DNA from: UBA7396 sp036172015
GTDB taxonomy: Bacteria > Patescibacteriota > Gracilibacteria > BD1-5 > UBA6164
DNA: 20,589 bases
Reading direction: 5' to 3'
Assembly: GCA_036172015.1 (NCBI GenBank)
Contig: JAVHSE010000014.1
Location: 1 to 20,589, forward strand
The notes under the pieces are model-generated. The model was not told where the DNA came from, made no database searches, and worked only from the letters and a program-made list of their open reading frames with translations. Positions 1 through 9,525 of this stretch are shown piece after piece. Every line of letters begins with the position of its first letter. Position 1 is the stretch's first letter. The position numbers and the translations under genes were made by a program.

Positions 1-345
<345 letters not shown>

Positions 346-471
346 TAAACTTAAATTTTTTAATTATTTTTGTTATCCAGAGTTTTTTAGCTTAAAATTT
401 TTTCTTCTAAAATTTCGATTATTTTAATGAACGATTATTTTTTTTATTTTGCTTTATTTTAAAGCTCCAGT

Positions 472-499
472 AGCTTATAAATATATACGTATTTGTCAA
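472..499 (-). promoter_or_regulatory. Possible second rRNA promoter (weak -10)
   Basis: On the minus strand a TTGACA box (494-499), preceded by an A-tract and GTTT, is a near copy of the box at 588-593. The hexamer 16 bases downstream, TAAGCT (472-477), is a poor -10. The duplicated -35 context suggests a second rRNA start or a duplicated promoter half. The -10 match is too weak to be sure. Confidence 0.35.
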
Positions 500-565
500 A
501 ACTTTTTTTAATTATTTTTAATTAAATATTTTTGATTAATATCTGTATATTTTTAAAGCTGAGTT

Positions 566-593
566 AGTATATTAAAATAGATTATTTTGTCAA
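566..593 (-). promoter_or_regulatory. Promoter of the 16S rRNA gene
   Basis: On the minus strand a perfect -35 TTGACA (588-593) and -10 TATACT (566-571) are separated by 16 bases. An A-rich block upstream resembles an UP element. The predicted start is near 559, giving a leader of roughly 215 nt before the mature 16S. It lies downstream of the tRNA array, so 16S can be transcribed independently of it. Confidence 0.75.
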
Positions 594-622
594 AACTTTT
601 TTTGACTTTTATAACTTTAATA

Positions 623-698
623 TGGTGGGCCTGGTTGGAATTGAACCAACGACCAATCGGTTATGAGCCGACTGCTCTAACCCCTGAGCTACAAGCCC
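623..698 (-). tRNA. tRNA with CAU anticodon (Ile2 likely, or elongator Met)
   Basis: The complement folds as a 76-nt cloverleaf: acceptor GGGCTTG/CAGGCCC, D-arm TAGCTCAGGGGTTAGAGC, anticodon loop CTCATAA (anticodon CAU), T-arm with GGTTCAATTCC, and encoded CCA. The G1-C72 pair rules out initiator tRNA. The D-arm and the TTGGTCG variable region resemble tRNA-Ile(CAU), whose C34 is modified by TilS, more than elongator tRNA-Met. That choice is an inference. Confidence 0.93.
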
Positions 699-717
699 GT
701 AGTTTTGGAAGTTAAAA

Positions 718-808
718 TGGCGGAAGGGATGGGATTCGAACCCACGGAATCTGTAATAGATTCACTCCCTTAGCAGGGGAGCCCTTTCAGCCACTCAGGC
801 ACCCTTCC
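718..808 (-). tRNA. tRNA-Ser (GCU)
   Basis: This is a 91-nt class II tRNA with acceptor GGAAGGG/CCCTTCC, anticodon loop CTGCTAA (anticodon GCU), a long variable arm (GAATC...GATTC), T-loop GGTTCGAATCC, discriminator G and encoded CCA. It reads AGC/AGU codons. Confidence 0.96.
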
Positions 809-823
809 AAATTTGTTGTTTAA

Positions 824-911
824 TGGCGGAGAGATAGGGATTCGAACCCTAGATGACTTGCGCCATGACAGTTTTCAAGACTGTTGCAATCGACCACTCT
901 GCCATCTCTCC
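824..911 (-). tRNA. tRNA-Ser (UGA anticodon)
   Basis: This is an 88-nt class II tRNA with acceptor GGAGAGA/TCTCTCC, anticodon loop CTTGAAA (anticodon UGA, reading UCN), a long variable arm, T-loop GGTTCGAATCC and encoded CCA. The UGA here is the anticodon. It has nothing to do with the recoded UGA codon. Confidence 0.96.
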
Positions 912-964
912 GTATATAATAATGAATGTCTTAAATTTTTGTAGAAGTGGTCTTAATACAAAAA

Positions 965-1039
965 TGGCTCCCCCAGTTGGATTCGAACCAACGACCAAAT
1001 GGTTAACAGCCATCTACTCTACCGCTGAGCTATGGAGGA
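965..1039 (-). tRNA. tRNA-Asn (GUU)
   Basis: This is a 75-nt cloverleaf with acceptor TCCTCCA/TGGGGGA (one G-T pair), D-arm TAGCTCAGCGGTAGAGT, anticodon loop CTGTTAA (GUU), T-loop GGTTCGAATCC and encoded CCA. It is first in transcription order of the four-tRNA array leading toward 16S. Confidence 0.96.
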
Positions 1040-1109
1040 ATATTTATTTTATGAGTGCTATTGTAGAAGTAATATTATGCATCTAATATTTCCTAAATGA
1101 GCGAAATGA

Positions 1110-1137
1110 ATTCTATTTTTTTTTAAGAAAATGTCAA
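1110..1137 (-). promoter_or_regulatory. Promoter of the tRNA array
   Basis: On the minus strand, -35 TTGACA (1132-1137) and -10 TAGAAT (1110-1115) are separated by 16 bases. The predicted start is near 1103, about 64 nt upstream of tRNA-Asn. The 1040-1241 stretch holds no other recognisable feature. Confidence 0.65.
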
Positions 1138-1241
1138 AATCTTTTTGATATTTCTTAAATAGTGATGTTTTGTGGCTTTAAATAGAGATGATTAATTTCT
1201 TATCTTTGAAAAGATTTATTGTATAACTTTTTTAAACAAAA

Positions 1242-1279
1242 CTAAAAAAAATAAAAGGTAACCCTTTTATTTTTTTTAG
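1242..1279 (-). terminator. Intrinsic terminator after gyrB
   Basis: A perfect 17-bp inverted repeat, CTAAAAAAAATAAAAGG / CCTTTTATTTTTTTTAG, surrounds a 4-nt loop. Read on the minus strand it directly follows (and overlaps) the gyrB stop, and the descending arm supplies the U-tract. It separates the gyrB operon from the tRNA/rRNA unit. Confidence 0.75.
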
Positions 1280-3180
1280 ACATCTAAATTTTTAACTGAT
1301 TTTGCTCTTGATTGAATAAATCTTCTTCTTGGAGCTACTTCATCTCACATAAGTATTTTAAATATTTCATCTGCTTTTTTAGCATCATCGACAGTAACTT
1401 TATACATTTTTCTTGTTGTCGGATCCATGGTTGTTTCCCAAAGTTGTTCTGGATTCATTTCTCCAAGTCATTTATATCTTTGAATATTTTCTCAAATAAT
1501 ATCATTTTCAGCTATAATTTTTTCTTTTTCTTCATCTGAATACACATACCAAGAATTTTTTCCTTTTGAAAGTTTATAAAGTGGTGGTTGAGCTATATAT
1601 AAATAGCCTCATTCCAATACTCATCTTAAATATCTAAAAAAGAAAGTAAGAATAAGTGTTCTAATATGAGCTCCATCTACATCAGCATCTGTCATTATTA
1701 TTATTCTATGATATCTGAGTTTTGAAATATCGAATGTTTCTCAAATAGAGGTACCAATAGCTATAATAAGATTTTTAATTTCTTGATTGGCAAATATTTT
1801 ATCTATACGAGCTTGTTCAGTATTGAGAATTTTACCTTTTAATGGTAATATAGCTTGTGTTTCTCTATTTCTTCATTGTTTAGCTGAACCTCAAGCAGAA
1901 TCTCCCTCTACAATATATATTTCGGAATTTTCTGGATTTTTGGAAGAACAATCAGAAAGTTTTCATGGAAGAGTCATTCACTCGAGAGCTCATTTTCTTA
2001 TAATAGTATCTCTCGCAGCACGAGCTGCTAATCTTGCTCTGGCAGCTAAAAATACTTTTTCAATAATTACTTTTGCAGTAGAAGGATTTTCTTCTAAAAA
2101 TTCTCAAAATTTTTCAGAAAATACTGAATCAACTGCTCATCTTGCTTCTGCTGTTCCAAGTTTTGCTTTTGTTTGTCATTCGAATTGTGGATCTATTACT
2201 TTAATTGAGATAACAGCAGTGAGTCATTCCACTACATCTTCATTCGTAAGGTTTGGATCTTTTTCTTTTAATATAGCTTTATCTCTCGCATATTTATTAA
2301 TAGTTCTTGTGAGAGCTGCCCTAAATCAAACCATATGAGAACCTCATTCTGGAGTATGAATATTATTTACAAATGATATAATATTATTTGAATATTCTTT
2401 ATTGAACTGAATTGATAATTCAACTAATATATCATTTTTTTCTTTTTCAACATAAAATACATCTCCTATTTGTTCTTCTGTTTTATTTAAAAAGTTTACA
2501 TATGATTTAATTCCACCTTCAAAATAAAATTTATATCTTTCTCAATTTCTTTCATCAATAAGTTTGAGTGTAATTCATTTTGTTAAATAAGCTTGTTGCC
2601 TGAGTCTATCAAGTATGGTTTTATAAACAAAAGTTGTTGTTAATTTAAATATTTGATCATCTGGCCAAAATTTAATCATTGTTCCTGTGGTATTTGATTT
2701 TCAGATAACTTCTATATCTCAAACCGGTATTCATCTTTCATAAGAATGATAAAATTTTTTTCCCTCTCTACAAACAAAAGCTTCTAATTTTGTAGATAAA
2801 GCATTTACTACTGAAGCTCATACTCCATGCAATCATCCAGATACTTTATAACCACCTCAACCAAATTTTCACCCGGCATGTAAAACGGTTAAAATAGTTT
2901 CTAAAGATGATCTTCAAGTTTTTGCATGTATTCAAGTAGGAATTCATCTTCCATTATCTTCAACACTACAACTTCCATCATTTCATAATTTTACAGTAAT
3001 AGTATCACAATAACCTGCCATTGCTTCATCTATTGAATTATCCACAATTTCCCAAACGAGATGATGTAATCATCTTTCATCGGTAGAACCTATATACATT
3101 CAAGGTCTTTTTCTTACTGGTTCCAATCATTCTAGAACTTGTATACTATCAGCTCAGTAATTTGATTCTTCTGGTGTCAT
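1276..3180 (-). CDS. gyrB: DNA gyrase subunit B
   Basis: 634-aa ATPase subunit of the type II topoisomerase that introduces negative supercoils; it pairs with GyrA, which is not in the window. The GHKL ATPase motifs are clear: RPGMYIGS near the N-terminus, EIVDNSIDEA, then DNGRGIP and the lid GGLHGVGAS. The C-terminal Toprim part carries EGDSAGG and TDADVDGAHI, and the protein ends PRRRFIQSRAKSVKNLDV. The length matches short gyrases such as that of B. subtilis, without the E. coli insert. Many glycines are TGA codons (for example in KFGGGG and GGLHG). The start follows an in-frame TAA and leads straight into MTPEESNYGADSIQVLEG. It is last in a minus-strand gene string after prfA, grx and the HIT gene. 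ParE is the alternative paralogue, but the motifs and the lack of a second copy favour GyrB. Confidence 0.96.
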
Positions 3181-3203
3181 TTCATATGTTTGTTAAAGTT
3201 TAT

Positions 3204-3228
3204 TTTCCATATCCTATGGAAAGGATAT
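3204..3228 (-). promoter_or_regulatory. Two overlapping hairpins upstream of gyrB
   Basis: In the 88-nt gap between the HIT gene and gyrB, two perfect inverted repeats share bases. One is an 8-bp stem TTTCCATA/TATGGAAA (3204-3222). The other is a 6-bp stem ATATCC/GGATAT (3209-3228). They cannot form together. They end about 24 nt before the gyrB start, so a role in translation or in a local promoter is possible but unproven. Confidence 0.4.
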
Positions 3229-3268
3229 ATTTGTTTCAATATATGTCTTTTGTTGAATAAATCAAGTT

Positions 3269-3709
3269 TTAATTGATATTTAAGTCTTGCTTAATAGGAA
3301 AGCCTTGCAATTCTAACATCTTTCTTAAAAATTTTCATTGTAATTTTCAAGCAAGAAAATGTATATGTAAATGCTCAACACTTCTATTTGCCATAGTTTC
3401 CCTCGTAAAAGAAAAATATGTTTCATTTCAAAAAAAATTTTCTACTACTTTGTGAATTTCTTGCATTTCTTGTAAATGTTGAAATGACAGATCTTTTGAA
3501 AAACAAATATGATCATAAAGAACTGCCATAATATGTCTATGATCTCATGAATATGGTGCTAAATTATGTAAAATATACCAATATTTTCACTTCCAAATGG
3601 TATGTTCTTTTTGTGTATTTGTATCACAAAAAGGACAATCATCTTTGCCAAAAACTTTTTTTCCGTTTAATTTTTTATGGTATTCGTCTCTTGACATAGG
3701 TTGAAACAT
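3269..3709 (-). CDS. HIT-family (histidine triad) hydrolase
   Basis: 146-aa HIT-superfamily protein. Family members hydrolyse or transfer nucleotidyl groups (Fhit/Hint/Ap4A-phosphorylase type). The signature triad H-L-H-I-H lies at residues 113-117, within VEHLHIHFLAGK. The N-terminal half has HNLAPYSGDHRHIMAV, a variant of the HIT beta-strand and loop. A CPFC pair at 25-28 could bind zinc, as in several HIT and GalT-like proteins; that is inferred from spacing only. Several glycines, including those in LAGKLQGK after the triad, are TGA. It sits between grx (63-nt gap) and gyrB (88-nt gap) on the same strand. The substrate cannot be told from the sequence. An internal ATG at codon 5 is an alternative start. 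Confidence 0.85.
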
Positions 3710-3772
3710 AATTTATGATTTTATGGAAATAAATATTAAAACTATCTTTTATAAAGTTCTATAAACATCTTT

Positions 3773-4039
3773 TTATTTGTTTTCTTGTAATTTTTCTATA
3801 AGTTTTCATTCATCATAAAGTTTTTTTATGTCACTATATCATCATAATAAATTTTGTTTTTTTGCTTCTCAAGAAAATATCTGAGGAACTGTCCTCATTT
3901 GAGTTTCAGCTACAATTTCTAAAAGCTTAGTATAATCATCTCAAACATCTATTTCTATATAATCAAATCATAAATCTTTAATTAGATTTTTAGCCATAAC
4001 ACAATAAGGACAATTATCTTTTGAAACTATTGTTATCAT
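3773..4039 (-). CDS. Glutaredoxin
   Basis: 88-aa dithiol glutaredoxin, a cytoplasmic thiol-disulfide oxidoreductase of the thioredoxin fold. The active site C-P-Y-C is at residues 10-13, the cis-proline motif TVPQIF at 50-55, and the GGYSDIKKL loop that contacts glutathione in classical members at 66-74. The length is typical (80-90 aa). Both glycines of GGYSD, and the Gly in IFSGE, are TGA codons, so the gene appears split under the standard code. Whether this organism makes glutathione is unknown; many CPR bacteria do not, and the partner could be another small thiol or protein. It lies 78 nt after prfA on the same strand. Confidence 0.9.
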
Positions 4040-4117
4040 ATATTTTTTATTTAGTAATAAATATTTAAATTAAAACTATACATATAAAATGAAACGAATT
4101 TTAGGATAAATCAAATT

Positions 4118-5197
4118 TTAATTTCTTCCTTTCCCAGCAGCTTCTAATTTTGCTTGTTCATCAGCCACAGCCAAAGCATCTATGATATGTCAAAGTTTCC
4201 CCATCATAATAAGTGGAATACCAGAAAAATTTTGACCGATACGATGATCAGTAACTCTGTCTTGTGGAAAATTGTAGGTTCTGATTTTTTCTGATCTATC
4301 TCATGATCAAACTTGTGATAAACGAGCTTCTCATCTTTCTTTTGCTCTTTTTTCTTCTTCCATCGTATATATTTTACTTCTGAGGATTTGAAATGCTTTT
4401 TCTTTGTTTTTATGTTGAGATCTTCATTCTTGACAAAAAACTGAAACTCCAGTTGGTATATGTGTCATATGAACGGCACTATCTGTTTTGTTTACATGCT
4501 GGCCTCAAGCTCATGAAGAACGGCAAGCTTTTATTTCTAAATCTTCATCTTTTATTTCTATATCTAATTCATCAACTTCTGGTAATATAGCTACTGTAAT
4601 AGCTGAAGTATGGACTCTTCCTTTACTTTCTGTTTCTGGGATTCTTTGTACTCTATGAACTCATGATTCATATTTAAATCTTGAATATGCTCACTCTCAT
4701 TTTACTTCAAAAATAATTTCTTTTATTCCTCAACTCTCAGAAAGTGTTTGTTCAATTATTTCTGCTTTAAATCACTCATTTTCTATAAAAATCATATATG
4801 ATTTCGTCAACTCTGCTGCAAAAAGTGAAGCTTCATCTCCACCAGTTCCAGCTCTTACTTCAACAATTATATTTTTATCATCATCTTGATCTTTTGGTAA
4901 AAGTGCAAGTTTAATTTTTTCTTCTAATTCACTAATAATAAGTTCAGATTCATCTTTTTGCATTTTTGCAAGTTCTCTCATTTCCTCATCTTTTTCATTA
5001 TAGAGCATATCAACTGCTTCGTCTAATGAAACATATGCTTTTTTATATTCTTTAAAAAGATTTACAGCCTCAGAAATTTGTTTTTTTCTTGATGAAACTT
5101 CTCTGACTTTTTTTTGATCTTTAAATATTTCTGGATTTGATAATTCTTGTTCTAGTTGTTCGTATTCTAAAACTAAGTTTTCTAAATTAAATTTCAT
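4118..5197 (-). CDS. prfA: Peptide chain release factor 1 (RF1)
   Basis: 359-aa class I release factor that recognises UAA and UAG and triggers hydrolysis of peptidyl-tRNA. The order is normal: coiled N-terminal domain 1; VRAGTGGDEASLF near 114-126; the codon-recognition tripeptide P-E-T at 187-189 (PxT class, hence RF1; RF2 has SPF); the catalytic GGQ at 231-233 inside SSGAGGQHVNKTDSAVH; and a C-terminal VTDHRIG segment. The length equals that of other RF1 proteins (360 in E. coli). The first Gly of GGQ, and the Gly two residues before it, are TGA codons, while the second Gly is GGC. Active RF1 therefore depends on UGA being read as Gly. No RF2 gene is present here, and RF2 would be harmful where UGA is sense. 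It has its own promoter, divergent from mnmA. Confidence 0.97.
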
Positions 5198-5227
5198 ATA
5201 TATTATGTAAGGATTAAATTTTTGCTT

Positions 5228-5255
5228 AATATAATGAAATAGAGTAAAATATCAA
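5228..5255 (-). promoter_or_regulatory. Promoter of prfA
   Basis: On the minus strand, -35 TTGATA (5250-5255), a 16-base spacer and -10 TATATT (5228-5233) give a predicted start near 5221. The leader is about 24 nt with no Shine-Dalgarno sequence. Confidence 0.6.
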
Positions 5256-5344
5256 GGATATTTAATTAAATAGAGAAATTTATCTAAAATACATTCGAAA
5301 GTTTGGAATGAGAAAATCAAAACAAAATTTCTGAAAAATAAAAT

Positions 5345-5372
5345 AATGAATAAAATAATTATTTTATTCATT
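5345..5372. repeat. 28-bp perfect palindrome between prfA and mnmA
   Basis: The sequence is its own reverse complement over 28 bp (half-site AATGAATAAAATAA). It lies in the divergent prfA-mnmA region, just upstream of the predicted mnmA -35. It could be an operator for a dimeric regulator or a cruciform. The composition is A/T with little else, so chance is not excluded. Confidence 0.5.
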
Positions 5373-5377
5373 CTCTC

Positions 5378-5405
5378 TTCCCAAAAAATCATTTTTCCAT
5401 ATACT
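5378..5405 (+). promoter_or_regulatory. Probable promoter of mnmA
   Basis: A weak -35 TTCCCA (5378-5383), a 16-base spacer and a good -10 TATACT (5400-5405). The predicted start is near 5412, about 20 nt before the mnmA ATG, matching the short leaders of other genes here. Confidence 0.45.
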
Positions 5406-5431
5406 ATCAAAAATATTTACAAAATATAATT

Positions 5432-6487
5432 ATGACAAAAAAGATATTAGTTGGATTATCTGGAGGTGTCGATAGTGCGGTGAGTGCATATCTCCTCAAA
5501 AAAGCAGGATATGATGTTACGGCTGGTTTTATGATTAACTACCTCGCACCAGAGGGCGAATACTGTCCAACACTCGAAGATATCGAAGTTGCCAAAGAAG
5601 TGGCAGCATATTTAGAAATCCCATTTTTTACCTTTGACTATATTGAAGAATACGAGAAAAAAGTACTCAATTATATGTATGAATGATACAAAAATGGAAT
5701 TACTCCGAATCCTGATATCATGTGTAATAGCGAGATCAAATTCAAAGTATTTTTGGACGAAGCTATTGCTCACGGATTTGATGCAGTAGCTACGGGGCAT
5801 TATGCTCAAATATTTCAAGAAAATGGAATCTATAAACTCAAAAAATGAATTGATCAAAACAAAGACCAAACCTATTTTCTCGCTGGACTTTCTCAATATC
5901 AACTTTCAAAATCGATATTTCCTATCTGACATCTAGAAAAACCAGAAGTGAGAAAAATAGCCTTAGAGGCTGAACTCCCAAATGCAACTCGTAAAGATTC
6001 GCAGTGAATTTGTTTTGTTTGAAAAGTAGATTTATCAAAATTTCTCGAGAAACAAATAGAGCACAAACCTGGGAATATTATTAATACTTCTGGAAAAATA
6101 TTATGACAACACAAATGAATTTTTTATTATACTATTGGCCAAAGAAAAGGACTTGATATTTGATGACTCACTGAACCAGTTTTCGTGATTAAAAAAGATT
6201 GAGAGAAAAATGAGCTGATTGTCGGAACTGATACAGATATAAATCTCTATAGTGAGAGTCTTATTATTAAAAATATTCATTTCCTTTCTGGAGAACTAAG
6301 TTTTCCCCTGAAAGCAAAAGCAAAAATCAGATATAGACAAACAGATCAAAACTGTGAAGTAACACCTCTGGAGAATGAAAAATATAAAGTTACCTTTGAT
6401 GAAAAACAAAAAGCCGTTGCTTCAGGGCAAATAGTAGCGATTTATGATGAAAATGATTTCTTAGTCATGAGTGGAGTGATTGAATAA
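5432..6487 (+). CDS. mnmA: tRNA-specific 2-thiouridylase MnmA
   Basis: 351-aa enzyme that thiolates U34 of tRNAs for Lys, Glu and Gln using ATP and a persulfide sulfur donor. The ATP-pyrophosphatase P-loop SGGVDS is at 10-15. The catalytic cysteine pair is C98 (TPNPDIMCN) and C194 (DSQGICFVG). TGHYA and the IGQRKGL motif that marks the tRNA-binding central domain are also present. The length fits the family (about 360). The first 84 codons contain no TGA, but the rest has a dozen or more, including the Gly of QGICF and of IGGL. The coding sequence looks visibly less AT-rich than its neighbours, with more CTC, ATC and GCC codons. The start is the first ATG after a short leader without Shine-Dalgarno. 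It is monocistronic, divergent from prfA and closed by a terminator. Confidence 0.97.
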
Positions 6488-6517
6488 AAAAATTCCCAAT
6501 TTGGGAATTTTTTTATT
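6486..6517 (+). terminator. Terminator shared by mnmA and the cNMP gene
   Basis: Stem AATTCCC/GGGAATT with a short loop, flanked by A-runs before and a T-run after. It follows the mnmA stop directly. It also reads as a terminator on the minus strand for the convergent gene ending at 6519. Confidence 0.9.
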
Positions 6518-6518
6518 C

Positions 6519-6905
6519 TTATCCGTTTTGCAATTTTCTTTCTTCAATAACTTGTTTAATTTTTTTTACTATATCTGGATGTTTCAATGAAAGTTCATTT
6601 ATTGAAAATAACAGCAAACTAATAATTTCTGATTTTTCAATTACTTTCACAAAAGCAGTTCTTGTTTTATGTGCTGAGAAAATAGCCATCTCTCAAAAGA
6701 AATTTCCTGGATGTATATATCAAAGGGTTTTTTCATAATTATATACTTCTAATAATCATGATTTTAAAATATACATTGCCGTTGCATCTTCTCAAAGACT
6801 AAATAATAATTCTCATGGTTCCACTATTTTTTCTTGACAAAACATTTCTAATGTAGAGATTTCCGTTTCAGATAATGAAGAAAAAAGTTCAATATTTTCA
6901 AACAT
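6519..6905 (-). CDS. Stand-alone cyclic-nucleotide-binding domain protein
   Basis: 128-aa protein consisting only of a cNMP-binding beta-barrel with flanking helices. It begins MFENIELFSSLSETEI, the usual helical lead-in of CRP-type domains, then EPGELLFSLGEDATAMYILKSG. The phosphate-binding cassette FFGEMAIFSAHKTRTA spans about 69-84, with G71, E72, R82 and T83 placed as in E. coli CRP, where E72 and R82 hold cAMP. The Gly at 71 is a TGA codon. It ends with a C-helix and 20 or so residues, with no helix-turn-helix, so it is not a CRP-type transcription factor. It lies 22 nt after infB, so is probably co-transcribed. It may sense cAMP made by the cyclase at 13029-15062 and pass the signal to a protein partner; the link is inferred. 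Confidence 0.85.
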
Positions 6906-6927
6906 AGATAAATATTAAAAATTAAAA

Positions 6928-9492
6928 TTATTTTTGTATTTCGATTTTATAAATTTCAAAAAGATCTCCCATTTCTACTTTTGTATCAGATTTTAATTTA
7001 ATTCAACATTCAAGTGGTCATTCCAAATCATTAACATCAATAACTCAAGATTTTAAACTTTCAATTTTCCCATTTCACATATACTTATCTTTTCTAATAA
7101 TTTTTATACTCGCTCATTTTTCAATTTTTGATTCTGCCTTTAATTTCAGTCATAAAATCATAAATCATTTATCTTCATAAAATATTCAACCAACAATAGC
7201 ATTTCATAATTGAATTTCTACTTCTTTTGGATCCAGCATTCCAGTTACTATTTTTTCAACTCTTTCCGTAATATGATAAATAATTTTACTAGAAATATAT
7301 TCGATTTTAGTATTTTCTATAATATTTTTTGTACTTCCAAGAAGATTTACATTAAATCAAATAAGAAGTGCTGAACTTCATTGACACATTAAAACATCTC
7401 ATTCAGTTATATTTCCTACTCAAGAATGAATAATAGTTATTTTTGTTTCCGGTGTTGATAGTTTCAATAGTGCTCACTTTATAGCTTCTAAACTTCCATT
7501 TGTATCTGCTTTGACTACTACTTTTAAGTGTTTTAAATTTCCAGATTTTATTTTTGACATAATTAAATCAATAGAAGAACTCGATAATGATTTTTTAGAA
7601 GACATTAATTCTTTGTATTCTAAAGCTTTTGTTCTTGCTTTTTCTATATCTGAAACTACTTGAATAATATCTCATCCATCACATACATTATCAAGTCATA
7701 CCACTAAAACAGGCATAGAAGGTCCAGCAACATGAATATTTTTTGAATTATAATCTTTTAAAACTTTTACTTTTCCATATGATCATTTACAAACAATAGA
7801 ATCTCATTTATGAAGAGTTCCTGTATTAATCAGTACCGAAGAAACAGGTCATAATTTCATATCAAGATGCGATTCTAAAACGGTTCCAACAGCGAGTCTT
7901 GAAGCATTTGCTGTTAATTCAAGCATTTGAGATGACAGAACAATAATTTCAAATAAATTTTCAATTCATAATCAAGTTTTTGCTGAAACTAAAACCATAG
8001 GAGTATCTCAACCCCAATCTTCTGGTTGTAATCAATTTTGAGCAAGTTGTCATTTTACAAAATCTGGATTCGCTCACTCTTTATCCATTTTATTAATGGC
8101 TACTATAATTTGAATTCCAGCCTCTCTGGCATGATTGATACTTTCAATAGTTTGTGGTTTTACTCATTCATCAGCTGCGACTACTAAAACAGCAATATCA
8201 GTTGACTTTGCTCATCTGGCTCTCATTATTGTAAAAGCTTCATGTCATGGAGTATCAAGAAAAGTTATTTTTTCTCAGTTATATTCTACTTGATAAGCTC
8301 CTATACTTTGAGTTATTCATCCAGCTTCTTTATCAGCAATTTTTGTTTTTCTTATATAATCAAGAAGTGAAGTCTTTCCATGATCAACATGTCACATAAT
8401 ACTTACTACTGGAGCTCTTGGAGCTAATAAAGTTTTATCTTCTTCAGTGAGTAAAGAAGAAATATCCCCTGACAACATGTCCTCAACATGAAATCAAGAA
8501 GAAATATCTTTTTGTAATTTTATTTGAAAACTCTCTGCAACAATAGATGCTGTATCAAAATCAATTTTTGAATTAATAGTCACTTTCATACCATTTTTCA
8601 TAAACTCAGTGATCAGTTTCATAAGTGGAATTCATATCTTTTCTGATAATTCTTTTACACTTAATATATCTGATACAATAACCGTTTCTCAAGAATGGTC
8701 TGTTAAATTTTGCTTTATATCTTCAATATTTTTTTCTTCTTTTTTTATATGTTTTATTTTATTTGAGCGAGAAAAAGATTCATCCTCTTCTATTAAAATA
8801 TTTTTTGAGTATTTATTACTTTTATCTTTTTTAAATAATTTTTTTCCTTTATCTTCATCTTTTTTATCTTCAAAAGTTTTTTGAATTTTTTTTCAAAATT
8901 TATTATCTTTACTATGTTCAAAAATTTTGAAAGCTCATCAAGTATTTGGTAAACCTCCATTGTTGTTGTGTGAATGAGCTGAAGATGTGTTATTTCATGA
9001 AGAAGATGGAGTCACTCAAGTACTATATCATCCTTCTGTTCTAAATCATAATCATGTTTTTTTTATTTCAGTTTTATTTGGATCATGTATTTCACTCAAA
9101 GATAACTTTTTTATCGTGTTTATTTTGAGTCTTTCTGATTTCCCTTTATATTCTGTTTTTTTAGGAGTTTCTTTGTCTATTCATTTCTTGGTAAAATATT
9201 CTTTTTTTTGAAGTGAAAGAGGAGAATCTATGGCTTCTTTTTTTACTTCTTTTTGTATTATACCAAGTTCTGGTTTTAGTATTTTATTTTCTGAACTTTT
9301 AGATTTTTTATCTGATAATAAAGAAAGTTCTGGTTTTTTCTCTTCAATGAAAGATTCTTTTTCTGAAGATTCTTTTTTTATTTTAATTTTTCATTTGATT
9401 TGAATTTTATTTTTCTTTTCGAGATTATTATCAATACTTACAATTTCTTGTGATTGAGAATAATAATCATCAACTATTTTTTTATCAGACAT
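6928..9492 (-). CDS. infB: Translation initiation factor IF-2
   Basis: 854-aa GTPase that brings initiator tRNA to the 30S subunit and promotes subunit joining. The N-terminal ~290 residues are Lys/Ser/Glu-rich and low in complexity, as is typical of IF-2. The G domain begins MGHVDHGKTS with G1 at about 367-374, then LDTPGHEAF (G3) and NKMDK (G4), followed by the IF-2 beta-barrels and the C2 domain near the end (LGLKLKAESKIEKG). The first Gly of the P-loop is a TGA codon. The start ATG (MSDKKIVDDYYSQ) is 27 nt below a good promoter and lacks Shine-Dalgarno. The cNMP gene follows after 22 nt. The usual nusA/rbfA neighbours are absent. Confidence 0.97.
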
Positions 9493-9525
9493 TAATATGG
9501 TATATTATATAATTAAATTTCATAG

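Noticed and set aside
824..911. tRNA that decodes the recoded UGA
   Set aside because: The anticodon is UGA (reads UCA) and the long variable arm is that of tRNA-Ser; a tRNA-Gly would need anticodon UCA and none is present.
853..1086. 77-codon open frame across the tRNA genes
   Set aside because: It overlaps tRNA-Ser and tRNA-Asn on the opposite strand and has no independent support.
1787..2338. 183-codon open frame on the plus strand
   Set aside because: It lies antisense within gyrB, whose Toprim and GHKL motifs are clear.
4118..5197. prfA as a frameshifted or truncated pseudogene
   Set aside because: The apparent stop codons are TGA-Gly; the full 359-aa frame is intact with all motifs.
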